Positions 1 through 6,800 of a stretch of 10,061 nucleotides of DNA are shown in pieces. The position numbers were made by a program, and so were the translations under genes. Position 1 is the first letter of the stretch. Every line of letters begins with the position of its first letter. The notes below the pieces were generated by a model that worked only from the letters and a program-made list of their open reading frames with translations, was not told the DNA's origin and ran no database searches. This DNA comes from Verrucomicrobiales bacterium (GTDB lineage: Bacteria; Verrucomicrobiota; Verrucomicrobiia; Verrucomicrobiales; Verrucomicrobiaceae): NCBI GenBank assembly GCA_003506995.1, contig DNXB01000476.1, forward strand, positions 7,272-17,332, read 5' to 3'.

Positions 1-2
1 AG

Positions 3-650
3 CGCACGCTTTATCTGCACAGCGAAGGCGCGGCGAACACTCCGGCGGGAGACGGCAAACTGCTCGACAACGGCTCAGCCGCCGCTCACGACAGCTTTCG
101 CTATGACCCGCACGATCCCGTGCCCACGCTGTGGAGCCCGAGCATGTTCACCCTGCCGGCCGACCAGTCCCCGCTCGCCCAACGGCGGGACATTCTGGTT
201 TATCAAAGCGAGCCGCTCACCGAGCCGGTCGAGGTCACCGGTTATCCCGAAGTCATCCTGCACGCGGCTTCCTCCGCGCCCGACACGGACTTCTTCGCCC
301 GGCTTATCGACGTCGCGCCCGACGGCACCAATCGCGACATCGCCTCCGGCATGGTGTGCGCGCGGTATCGTGGTGGACTCGACAAACCGAAGCTCATCAA
401 GCCCGGCGAAGTGATCGAGTATCGCATCAAGCTGCGCCCCACTTCCAACGAGTTCCAGCCCGGCCACCGCATCCGGCTCGACATCACGAGCAGCGACTTC
501 CCCAACTACGACCGCAATCACAACACGGCAGCGGACCCGAACTTCGACGCGCGGATCGAGGTCGCGGAGCAGACGATCCATCATGGCGGCACGACGGCTT
601 CGCGCCTGATCCTGCCGGTGATCGCGAACGGGAAGGGGGGCGGGCGATGA
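3..650 (+). CDS. CocE/NonD-type alpha/beta hydrolase, C-terminal fragment (5' truncated)
   Basis: This is the last 215 codons of a gene that begins before the window, read in the frame starting at base 3. The opening residues (RTLYLHSEGAA, then a DGKL turn and YDPHDPVPT) are typical of the linker into the X-Pro dipeptidyl-peptidase/CocE C-terminal jelly-roll domain. The later segments VEVTGYPEVILHA, TDFFARLIDVAPDG, PGEVIEYRIKLRPTSNEF and GHRIRLDITSSDFPNYDRN are hallmarks of that beta-sandwich. Family members are serine hydrolases (acyl esterases, peptidases, glutaryl-acylases). Their Ser-Asp-His triad lies in the missing N-terminal part, so activity and substrate cannot be judged. The stop codon overlaps the start of sulfatase A as ATGA, which indicates translational coupling and membership of the same operon. 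Confidence 0.88.
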   Translation, partial: RTLYLHSEGAANTPAGDGKLLDNGSAAAHDSFRYDPHDPVPTLWSPSMFTLPADQSPLAQRRDILVYQSEPLTEPVEVTGYPEVILHAASSAPDTDFFARLIDVAPDGTNRDIASGMVCARYRGGLDKPKLIKPGEVIEYRIKLRPTSNEFQPGHRIRLDITSSDFPNYDRNHNTAADPNFDARIEVAEQTIHHGGTTASRLILPVIANGKGGGR

Positions 651-2056
651 ACAAGCTTGCGGCATTGCTTTGCCTGGCGGCCTCTTGGAGTGCAGCGGCC
701 GAAAAATCGCAGCCGCCGAACATCGTTGTCGTGCTCGTGGACGATCTTCGCTGGGATGATCTCGGCTGCGCGGGGCATCCGTTTTCCCAAACGCCGCACA
801 TGGACCGCGTCGCCAGGGAGGGGGCGCGCTTTCTCAACGCGTTCGCCACCACGCCCCTGTGCTCTCCGAGCCGCGCCTGTCTTCTCACGGGCCTTTACGC
901 GCACGCGCACGGCATCACCGACAACACGGAACGCGGCGCGCAGAGTCACAAGCTGGCGACCTTTCCGCAGGCGTTGCAGCGTGCTGGTTATGAGACCGCG
1001 TATGTCGGCAAATGGCACATGGGCAACGATGACTCGCCTCGGCACGGGTTTGACCACTGGGTCTGCCTGAAGGGCCAGGGCAGCACCTTTGACCCCGAGC
1101 TGAACATCAACGGCAGCGCCAGCAAGTCCGTCGGTTACGTCACCGACGTGCTGCATGAGCAGGCGCTGGCCTTTCTGCGGCAGCCGCGCGCAAAACCCTT
1201 CTTGCTCTACTTTGCGCACAAGGCGCTGCATCCCGAGACGGTGCAGCGCGCGGACGGCAGCCTGAGCGACCCGAACGCTTCGAACTTCATCCCGGCGGCG
1301 AGGCATCAGAACTTGTATGCCGGTGAAAAAATCCCGCGCCGTCTGAATGCGCTTCAGGCGCCGCGAAACAAGCCCGCGTTGCAACGCCGGATCGCTGATT
1401 TGCCGTCGCTCGGCCCGGGGACAGGCAGCTCGGACGAATCCATCCTGGGGCGCCTGCGCATGCTGGCCGCCGTGGATGAAAGCCTTGGCGGCCTGCTGCG
1501 CGCCCTGGAACAGTCGGGCGAACTGGAGCGCACGCTGGTCGTGGTGACCAGCGACCACGGCTATTTTTACGGCGAGCATGGTCTCAGCGTCGAGCGCCGG
1601 CTCGCCTATGAGGAAAGCATCCGCATTCCGCTGCTGATGCGGCTGCCCGGCGTCATTCAGCCGGGCAGTGAGCCCGCGCAGATGGCGCTCACGCTGGATA
1701 TTGCCCCCACCTTGATGGAACTCGCCGGCGCCGCATCCGACTCGTCGCTGCATGGTCGTTCTCTGCTGCCAGTTTTCAAAAAGGAGGCCGCAGACTGGCG
1801 TGGCGAGTTTCTGATCGAGTATTTCACTGACAAGGTCTTCCCTCGCGTTCACCAAATGGGTTATCAGGCCATCCGGGACACTCGCTGGAAATTCATTCGT
1901 TACACCAGCCTGCAAGGCATGGATGAACTCTACGACATTGAGACAGACCCGTTCGAGATGAACAACCGCATCAACGACCCGCAGGCCGCCGCCGAACTCC
2001 AGCGCCTGAAAACGGCCCTTGATCGCCTCGTCAAAAACACAGCCGCCAATCCCTGA
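647..2056 (+). CDS. Secreted type I sulfatase (sulfatase A)
   Basis: A 469-residue formylglycine-dependent sulfatase that should hydrolyse sulfate esters outside the cytoplasm. Residues 1-18 form a short signal peptide ending SAAA. Metal-binding Asp32-Asp33 follow in VLVDDLRWDDLG. The activation motif is C72-S-P-S-R76 (Cys codon at 860-862), the site at which a formylglycine-generating enzyme would act; no such enzyme is in the window. GKWHMG (Lys122, His124), an active-site His191 in YFAHK, and TSDHGYFYGEHG (Asp303, His304) complete the core. The SDHG and YEESIRIPL segments resemble the choline-sulfatase, iduronate-2-sulfatase and heparan-sulfatase branch more than arylsulfatase A. The second substrate lysine usually found just before YEES appears to be Arg (ERR, 316-318). 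The ATG at 647 is chosen because it gives the signal peptide and the ATGA overlap; the frame is open further upstream but runs over the preceding gene. The substrate is unknown. Confidence 0.93.
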   Translation: MNKLAALLCLAASWSAAAEKSQPPNIVVVLVDDLRWDDLGCAGHPFSQTPHMDRVAREGARFLNAFATTPLCSPSRACLLTGLYAHAHGITDNTERGAQSHKLATFPQALQRAGYETAYVGKWHMGNDDSPRHGFDHWVCLKGQGSTFDPELNINGSASKSVGYVTDVLHEQALAFLRQPRAKPFLLYFAHKALHPETVQRADGSLSDPNASNFIPAARHQNLYAGEKIPRRLNALQAPRNKPALQRRIADLPSLGPGTGSSDESILGRLRMLAAVDESLGGLLRALEQSGELERTLVVVTSDHGYFYGEHGLSVERRLAYEESIRIPLLMRLPGVIQPGSEPAQMALTLDIAPTLMELAGAASDSSLHGRSLLPVFKKEAADWRGEFLIEYFTDKVFPRVHQMGYQAIRDTRWKFIRYTSLQGMDELYDIETDPFEMNNRINDPQAAAELQRLKTALDRLVKNTAANP

Positions 2057-2067
2057 ACGCCACCGCC

Positions 2068-3240
2068 ATGACCACTCAACCGACTCGGATCTCACGCCGG
2101 CGCTTTGTCCGCGACTCCGCCGCTGCACTAGCTTCGGCAAGCCTGTTGCCGGCAACCGCAGCAGATACAGCGAAGCCCTTTCATCTCTGGGCCTGTGGCG
2201 ATTCGCACGTCGGCACGGATATCAAAAAGGGACGCGAGTCGCTGGCGGAGGCGATTCGCCAGTCGGAGTTCGGCGACGAAAAACTTGGCGCGCCGCCGTT
2301 TGACTGGGACATCGCCGTGCATGTGGGTGATCTCTCCGGCGGACAAGGCGCACCGGATGATCGTGAAGGGCGCGAGGTGGTCAGGCAATTTGGCGCATTA
2401 AAAAAGCACCGCCGCGAGGACATCTACGATCTGGCCGGCAATCATGACGCCTCCGGTCCCGATGAAGAGACGCAGTGGTGGTTCAAGAAATGGGTCGATC
2501 CCATGGGTGAGAACACGGCCACCTCGGGCATTGATCCGGCGAAGCGGCGCTATCCCGTGACCGGAACCTGGGAGCGCTACTCGTTTCGAGTCGGCAATCT
2601 GCTTTTTCTCATCATGTCCGATCGCAACGACGGCGGGCCGCCGCGCGGGCGCGCGAAGAGCGGCGGCTATCCGGCGGGGGCTGTAACCAGCGAAACCTTC
2701 GCCTGGTGGAAGCAGCAGGTGGAGGCGAACCGCGATTCCATCATCATCTGCGCGCACCATCACATGCTGCGCGAGACCACCGTGGCCTCGGGACCGTTTG
2801 AAGGCTTCAGGAAGAAGGGTGAAAACTGGGTCTCCCACTACCACGGTTACTTTCCCCAGGGCGGGCCGAAGGGCGCGAGCTACCTCTACTGGCTCGACGA
2901 CACACCGGACGCGAACGCGTTTGAAAACTACCTGGCCGAGCATCCTGGAGCTGTTGATCTGTGGCTCGGCGGCCACACCCACACGAATCCAGACGACACA
3001 CATGGCGGCCGCTCGCACATCGAGACGAAGTGGGGCGTGCATTTCATCAACTGCGCCGCGCTGAGCCGTTACCACGCCTCCAAAACCACGCTGCCCATCT
3101 CGCGTCTGCTCAGCTTCATGCCCGCCAGCGCTGACCTGCGCGTGCAATGCTACCTGCACACCGATCAATTCGCGCCGGCCGGCTTTTACGCCAAGGCGGA
3201 GCGCCGTCTCAAACTCTCCAAACCGTTCCAACCCTCATGA
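2068..3240 (+). CDS. Tat-exported calcineurin-like metallophosphoesterase
   Basis: A 390-residue protein with a twin-arginine signal: SRRRFVR at residues 9-15, followed by an Ala/Ser/Leu-rich stretch to about residue 32. This predicts folded export to the periplasm. The five phosphoesterase metal blocks are all present in order: GDSH (44-47), GD (87-88), GNHD (124-127), a His run AHHH (229-232) and GGHTH (301-305). A dinuclear metal centre should therefore be intact. The family hydrolyses phosphomonoesters or phosphodiesters such as nucleotides, phospholipid head groups and sphingomyelin-like substrates; which one cannot be read from the sequence. It starts 11 bases after sulfatase A, and its stop overlaps the next start as ATGA, so it sits centrally in the operon. 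No clear Shine-Dalgarno sequence precedes the ATG, as is true of most genes in this window. Confidence 0.92.
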   Translation: MTTQPTRISRRRFVRDSAAALASASLLPATAADTAKPFHLWACGDSHVGTDIKKGRESLAEAIRQSEFGDEKLGAPPFDWDIAVHVGDLSGGQGAPDDREGREVVRQFGALKKHRREDIYDLAGNHDASGPDEETQWWFKKWVDPMGENTATSGIDPAKRRYPVTGTWERYSFRVGNLLFLIMSDRNDGGPPRGRAKSGGYPAGAVTSETFAWWKQQVEANRDSIIICAHHHMLRETTVASGPFEGFRKKGENWVSHYHGYFPQGGPKGASYLYWLDDTPDANAFENYLAEHPGAVDLWLGGHTHTNPDDTHGGRSHIETKWGVHFINCAALSRYHASKTTLPISRLLSFMPASADLRVQCYLHTDQFAPAGFYAKAERRLKLSKPFQPS

Positions 3241-4613
3241 AATCCACGCTCCTCTGCATCCTTTCGACACTCCTCATCGTCACAGTTCAGGCTGGTGATT
3301 TCCGCGCCGCCTCGGCGCAGGTGGAGATCACGCCAAAGGCCGGCACGCCGATGGCGGGTTATTACCGGTTTCGTGGCGTGGGCAGTGTGCTGGACCCGCT
3401 TTATGCCAAGACGATCGTGATGGAGCAGGACGGACGGCACGCGGCGCTGGTGGTGCTCGACATCGCCTACACCAGCAAGCCGCTGGTGGACGCCGCGCGC
3501 AGGGCCATTCAGGCGCAGTGCGGCATCGAGGGCGATCACGTCATGATCTCGGCCACGCACACGCACACCGGGCCGACCCTGCCTCGGGGGAACATGATGG
3601 ACACGCTCACCAAGGCCGACTCGCCCTCCGGTCTGGCCTTTGCGGACACGCTGCCGGGACGCATCGCCCAGTCCGTGAGCGAGGCCAAGGCCAGGCTGGC
3701 ACCGGTGACGCCCGCGTTTGCCGTGGGCGACGGCACCGGCATCAGCTTCAATCGCCGCGTGCTCAAAGAAGGTTCCACCGAGGCGCTCTGGCAGCCGTCG
3801 AAGTTTGATCCGGCGACGATGCGCCCCGCCGGGCCGGTTGATCCCGAGATCGGCGTGCTGGTCTTCAGTTCGAGCGGTGCCGAATCCAAACCCGTCGCCT
3901 GCCTGCTGAACTTCGCGATGCATCCCACCTCCGTCGGCGGCGGAGACAAAATCTCGGCGGATTATCCAGGTGTGTTCACCAAACTCGTCAGCGAGCGCCA
4001 CGGGCCGGACATGATCGCCGTCTTTGCCAACGGCTGCTGCGGCAACACCAACCCCAACGACTACTTCACCGGCACGCGCCGCAAACACCTTGAGATTGGC
4101 GCCCTGCTCGCCGACGCGACGGACGCCGCGTGGAAAAACCTCAAGCCGCTGAAGCCCTTCGCGCCGCGCGTGCTTTCCACGCGCGTCACGCTGCCGCGCC
4201 GCAGCTTTAGTGATGCGCAGATTGGCCAGGCCAAAGATGTTGCCGCGCGCATGATCACAAAAAATCTCGGCACCGTGCCGATGGCGGAGGCGGTGTGCAT
4301 TCTCGAAACCGTCGCCAAGCAGAACGAGCCGCTCGTCGTCGAGGTGCAGGTCATCGCGTTCAGCGAGGAATCCGCCATCGTCGCGCTGCCGGGCGAGATC
4401 TTCGTCGAGCTCGGTCTCGCCTTGAAAAAGGCATCTCCCTTCAAGCACACAATCATCGCCGAACTCGCCAACGGCAGCATCGGCTACGTGCCCGACAGCG
4501 CCGCCTATCCGCAGGGCAACTACGAGGTCGTCAGCGCCCGCTGCGCCCAGGGCTCCGGCGAAATGCTCGTCGAGGCGGCGCTGAAACTTCTGAAGCAAGC
4601 CGCGCAGCGCTGA
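3237..4613 (+). CDS. Neutral/alkaline ceramidase-like secreted zinc hydrolase
   Basis: A 458-residue protein related to the N-terminal catalytic domain of neutral ceramidases. A Sec signal peptide covers residues 1-19 (MKSTLLCILS to VQA). The fold signature starts with AASAQVEITPKAGTPMAGY. The predicted zinc ligands can all be matched: His108 in SATHTHTGP, His229 in NFAMHPTS, Glu387 in ALPGE and a Tyr in NGSIGYVP (417). The loop that carries the nucleophilic Ser in true ceramidases (GDxSPN) reads G269-N-T-N-P-N274 here, so Asn272 takes the Ser position. The protein also lacks the C-terminal immunoglobulin-like domain of secreted ceramidases and is shorter than those of 600 or more residues. 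Ceramide amidase activity is therefore uncertain; a related amidase or esterase role is possible. It is translationally coupled to the phosphoesterase (ATGA) and followed 22 bases later by sulfatase B. I chose the ATG at 3237 over an in-frame codon at 3147 because 3237 begins the signal peptide. Confidence 0.88.
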   Translation: MKSTLLCILSTLLIVTVQAGDFRAASAQVEITPKAGTPMAGYYRFRGVGSVLDPLYAKTIVMEQDGRHAALVVLDIAYTSKPLVDAARRAIQAQCGIEGDHVMISATHTHTGPTLPRGNMMDTLTKADSPSGLAFADTLPGRIAQSVSEAKARLAPVTPAFAVGDGTGISFNRRVLKEGSTEALWQPSKFDPATMRPAGPVDPEIGVLVFSSSGAESKPVACLLNFAMHPTSVGGGDKISADYPGVFTKLVSERHGPDMIAVFANGCCGNTNPNDYFTGTRRKHLEIGALLADATDAAWKNLKPLKPFAPRVLSTRVTLPRRSFSDAQIGQAKDVAARMITKNLGTVPMAEAVCILETVAKQNEPLVVEVQVIAFSEESAIVALPGEIFVELGLALKKASPFKHTIIAELANGSIGYVPDSAAYPQGNYEVVSARCAQGSGEMLVEAALKLLKQAAQR

Positions 4614-4635
4614 GTGTCATTTCCCCGCCCTGCTC

Positions 4636-6084
4636 ATGAAACGATTCATCATCACCGCCATTCTCCTTTCGTTGCTCGGCAGCCTGCATGCGGCCTTGGC
4701 CGCTTCAGCGCCCAATTTCATCGTCATCTTCTGCGACAATCTCGGTTATGGCGATGTCGGCTGCTTCAATCCGAAGGCCCGCCAGCCGACGCCGCGCATT
4801 GACCGCATGGCGCGGGAGGGCATGAAGTTTACCCACGCCTATTCGGCAGCCCCGGTCTGCACGCCGTCCCGCGCCGCGATGATGACCGGATGCTATCCGC
4901 GTCGCGTCGGTCTCGATCTCGCGCCGGGTCAGGGGCTCGTCTTGCGGCCCGCCGCTGCGTATGGATTAAACCCTGACGAGATCACCATCGCCGAAGCGCT
5001 GAAGCCGCAGGGCTACGCGACCATGTGCATCGGCAAATGGCACCTCGGCGACCAGCCGGAGTTCCTGCCCACGCGACAGGGCTTCGACGAATACTTCGGC
5101 ATTCCCTACAGCGACAACATGCAGACCGATCCCAAACGCAATTTCCCCACCATGCCCGTGATGGAAGGCGAAACGGTCATCGCCGCGAATGACGATCTCA
5201 GCCTCTTCACGCAGCAGGGCACGGAGCGGGCCTTGAAGTTCATCGAGCAGAACCGCGACCGCCCCTTCTTTCTCTACTTCCCGCAGATCACGCCCGGCAG
5301 CACGCAGAAGCCGCCGGTTTCGCCCGCCTTTCGTGGCAAAAGCGGCCAGGGAGAATGGGGCGACTCCGTCATGGAACTCGACTGGTCCACCGGCCAGATC
5401 CTCGACAAACTCGACGCGCTCGGCCTCAGCGAAAACACGCTCGTCATCTGGACCAATGACAATGGCGGCCCCTTCGCGAACAAAGGCATCGGTTCCAATC
5501 TCCCGCTCAAAGGCAATGCCTACAGCGTCGCGGAAGGCGGCATGCGGACGCCCTTCATCGCCCGCTGGCCCGGTCGCATCCGAGCCGGCACGAGCTGTGC
5601 GGAAGTCATCACGCTGATGGACATGCTGCCGACGCTGGCCGTGCTCTCCGGTGGAAAAACGCCCGCCGACCGCATCATGGATGGCCACGACATCCGCCCG
5701 CTGCTCTTCAGCGAGCCGGGCGCCCTTTCGCCTTACGACGCGTTTTTCTATTATTATACGACGCAGCTTCAGGCCGTCCGCAGTGGCCCTTGGAAGCTGT
5801 ATCTGCCCGGCGCGAAGACCGATGGCGCAATCAGCGGAAAAGCAGGCGGAAAGACGGCGCCCAAATCAGGCCGGCTCTATCACCTCCTTGATGATCCCGG
5901 GGAAAACGACGACCAGTTTGCCCGGCAGCCTGAAATCGTGAAGCGCCTGACCGCTCATGTCGAGGCCGCCCGCGCCGACCTGGGCGAAGGAAATCGTCCC
6001 GGCAAGGGCGTCCGACCCATCGGCAAGGTGGAGAACCCGACGCCACGTCTTTTGAAAACCATGCCGGCATCCTCGGTGAAGTGA
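4636..6084 (+). CDS. Secreted type I arylsulfatase-like protein (sulfatase B)
   Basis: A 482-residue sulfatase of the arylsulfatase A/N-acetylgalactosamine-6-sulfatase style. The signal peptide covers residues 1-23 (ending LAASA). The formylglycine motif is C75-T-P-S-R79 (Cys codon 4858-4860), followed by MMTGCYPRRVGL. Further core motifs are IGKWHLGD (Lys134, His136), TNDNGGP (Asp275, Asn276) and LKGNAYSVAEGGMRTP with substrate Lys292. FRGKSGQGEWGDSVMELDWS (about 232-251) is also typical. There are two oddities. The first metal motif reads CDNLGYGD, so the second of the usual two Asp residues is Asn35. The segment after FFLYF reads PQITPGSTQKPP, without the two His residues commonly seen there (the AHxxPHxP pattern), which help bind the sulfate. 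The fold is clear but catalytic competence is less so. It appears to be the last gene of the operon, and 90 bases separate it from the convergent regulator gene. Confidence 0.92.
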   Translation: MKRFIITAILLSLLGSLHAALAASAPNFIVIFCDNLGYGDVGCFNPKARQPTPRIDRMAREGMKFTHAYSAAPVCTPSRAAMMTGCYPRRVGLDLAPGQGLVLRPAAAYGLNPDEITIAEALKPQGYATMCIGKWHLGDQPEFLPTRQGFDEYFGIPYSDNMQTDPKRNFPTMPVMEGETVIAANDDLSLFTQQGTERALKFIEQNRDRPFFLYFPQITPGSTQKPPVSPAFRGKSGQGEWGDSVMELDWSTGQILDKLDALGLSENTLVIWTNDNGGPFANKGIGSNLPLKGNAYSVAEGGMRTPFIARWPGRIRAGTSCAEVITLMDMLPTLAVLSGGKTPADRIMDGHDIRPLLFSEPGALSPYDAFFYYYTTQLQAVRSGPWKLYLPGAKTDGAISGKAGGKTAPKSGRLYHLLDDPGENDDQFARQPEIVKRLTAHVEAARADLGEGNRPGKGVRPIGKVENPTPRLLKTMPASSVK

Positions 6085-6174
6085 CGACATGGAGGCGTCG
6101 CATGTGGCGAATCAGTCATGAGCGAACCATAGACTGCGGTGGCCTTGTCCTTGGGCAGAGCCAGAGCCAAGGCG

Positions 6175-6528
6175 TCACGTTCCTCCGAGCTTCTTCACCT
6201 GCTGTGAGAGGCGTTTGAGGAGGTTGTTGCACACATTGTCGCAGAGGTCGGTGATGCTGGGATCGGCGATGAAGCAGATCACGGTGAGGCCTTCCTTGCG
6301 GCGGCCGACCATGCCAGCATCGACGAGCGACTGCACATGACGGGAAACGTTGGCCTGTGTGAGGCCGGTGGCCTCGACGAGCTCGGTGATGTTCAGCTCA
6401 CCGCCTTCCTCCAGGGCGCGGAGAATTTTCAGGCGGCTGGGCTCGGCGAGCGTTCGGAACCAGGAGGCGATCATGGTGAGAGCCTCTTCGGTGACCGGTG
6501 GCAGGGATTTTTTTCGTGCGGCGGGCAT
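6175..6528 (-). CDS. ArsR/SmtB-family transcriptional repressor
   Basis: A 117-residue winged-helix regulator. TLAEPSRLKILRALEEGGELNITELVEATGLTQANVSRHVQSLVDAGMVGRRKEG (residues 26-80) contains the ArsR dimer/helix-turn-helix core, with the recognition helix around TQANVSRHVQSL. The classical ELCVCDL metal site of helix 3 is absent. Cysteines are instead found at 85 (VICF), 96 and 100 (LCDNVC) in the predicted C-terminal helix. This suggests thiol- or soft-metal-based sensing through helix 5, which is an inference. The start at 6528 (MPAARKK) is chosen because the longer in-frame start at 6636 would place the operator palindrome inside the coding region and add residues unlike the family. It is divergent from the CPAC/DUF2892/RND operon and probably represses both that operon and itself. 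Confidence 0.9.
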   Translation of the reverse strand: MPAARKKSLPPVTEEALTMIASWFRTLAEPSRLKILRALEEGGELNITELVEATGLTQANVSRHVQSLVDAGMVGRRKEGLTVICFIADPSITDLCDNVCNNLLKRLSQQVKKLGGT

Positions 6529-6543
6529 GATGCTAAAAAGGGT

Positions 6544-6571
6544 TTGCTGACAGCGACTATATGAGTATAAG
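6544..6571 (+). promoter_or_regulatory. Putative sigma70-type promoter for the CPAC-DUF2892-RND operon
   Basis: TTGCTG (6544-6549) is a weak -35 candidate, followed by a 16-base gap and TATAAG (6566-6571), which matches five of six positions of the -10 consensus. The -10 box sits exactly between the operator arms, as expected of a repressor-controlled promoter. The -35 match is poor, so this is tentative. Confidence 0.35.
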
Positions 6572-6577
6572 CTCATA
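6560..6577. promoter_or_regulatory. Candidate ArsR-type operator palindrome
   Basis: The sequence TATGAG-TATAAG-CTCATA has perfect 6-base inverted arms around 6 bases. It lies midway between the divergent regulator and efflux genes in an AT-rich island of a GC-rich window. The geometry resembles known ArsR/SmtB operators (TGAA-N6-TTCA type, here TGAG-N6-CTCA). The centre contains a + strand -10-like TATAAG (6566-6571), and the complement of 6564-6569 is TATACT, a -10-like box for the regulator gene. Binding would block both promoters at once. Confidence 0.55.
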
Positions 6578-6626
6578 CAGTTGAATACAAGAACACCATG
6601 AAAGCTCTTTCGTCCACCAAAACCTT

Positions 6627-6632
6627 GAGGAG
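6627..6632 (+). promoter_or_regulatory. Strong Shine-Dalgarno site of the CPAC microprotein gene
   Basis: GAGGAG lies 9 bases before the ATG at 6642. It stands out because the other genes in this window have no clear Shine-Dalgarno sequence. It supports 6642 as a real start for a gene that would otherwise look too short to call. Confidence 0.7.
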
Positions 6633-6641
6633 ACACGAATC

Positions 6642-6800
6642 ATGACCCCGAACCGCCTTTACATCCTCATCGCCGCGCTCGCGGCCCTGCTTGTCGGACT
6701 GCAAATGAGCCGCCAGGGCTGCCCGGCCTGCGTGATGCTGCCAAAGGCACCCGAAGCCGTTTCAGCCACTGATTTGAACTCAACCACCGCCAAACCATGA
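6642..6800 (+). CDS. 52-residue membrane microprotein with CPAC motif
   Basis: A small gene encoding one hydrophobic segment (about residues 6-21, YILIAALAALLVGLQ) followed by RQGCPACVMLP, with Cys27 and Cys30 forming CxxC, and a short polar tail. The layout predicts an N-terminal anchor or uncleaved signal with a dithiol just outside the membrane. CPAC could bind a soft metal or undergo thiol-disulfide exchange, but nothing else of a thioredoxin fold is present. Support for it being real: a strong GAGGAG site 9 bases upstream, a stop that overlaps the next gene's start as ATGA (6797-6800), mostly G/C third positions, and its place as first gene after the operator. I do not recognise a named family. 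A link to the Cys-bearing ArsR sensor and the efflux pump (metal or reactive-sulfur handling) is an inference. Confidence 0.72.
   Translation: MTPNRLYILIAALAALLVGLQMSRQGCPACVMLPKAPEAVSATDLNSTTAKP

Noticed and set aside
1643..1668. Perfect 9-base inverted repeat (CTGCCCGGC and GCCGGGCAG) inside sulfatase A
   Set aside because: It lies within the conserved LPGVIQPG coding stretch, where Pro-Gly codons naturally create such symmetry, and no T-run follows.
581..2155. Long reverse-strand open frame of over 500 codons opposite sulfatase A
   Set aside because: It is the antisense shadow of a GC-rich gene. The + strand frame has all sulfatase motifs and a signal peptide, while the reverse product is Arg/Gln/Gly-rich and shows no domain.
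3186..4598. Reverse-strand open frame of 470 codons opposite the ceramidase-like gene
   Set aside because: It mirrors the coding strand and is dominated by Arg, Gly, His and Val typical of antisense reading of GC-rich genes. No motif is recognisable.
6142..6173. Weak inverted repeat (GCCTTG...CAAGGC, or CCTTGG...CCAAGG) between sulfatase B and the convergent regulator
   Set aside because: The arms are only six bases with a long loop and there is no T-run on either strand, so a terminator call is not justified.
6529..6636. Longer N-terminus of the ArsR-like regulator starting at 6636
   Set aside because: The extra 36 residues do not resemble the family and would include the operator palindrome. 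The Met at 6528 gives a normal 117-residue protein.
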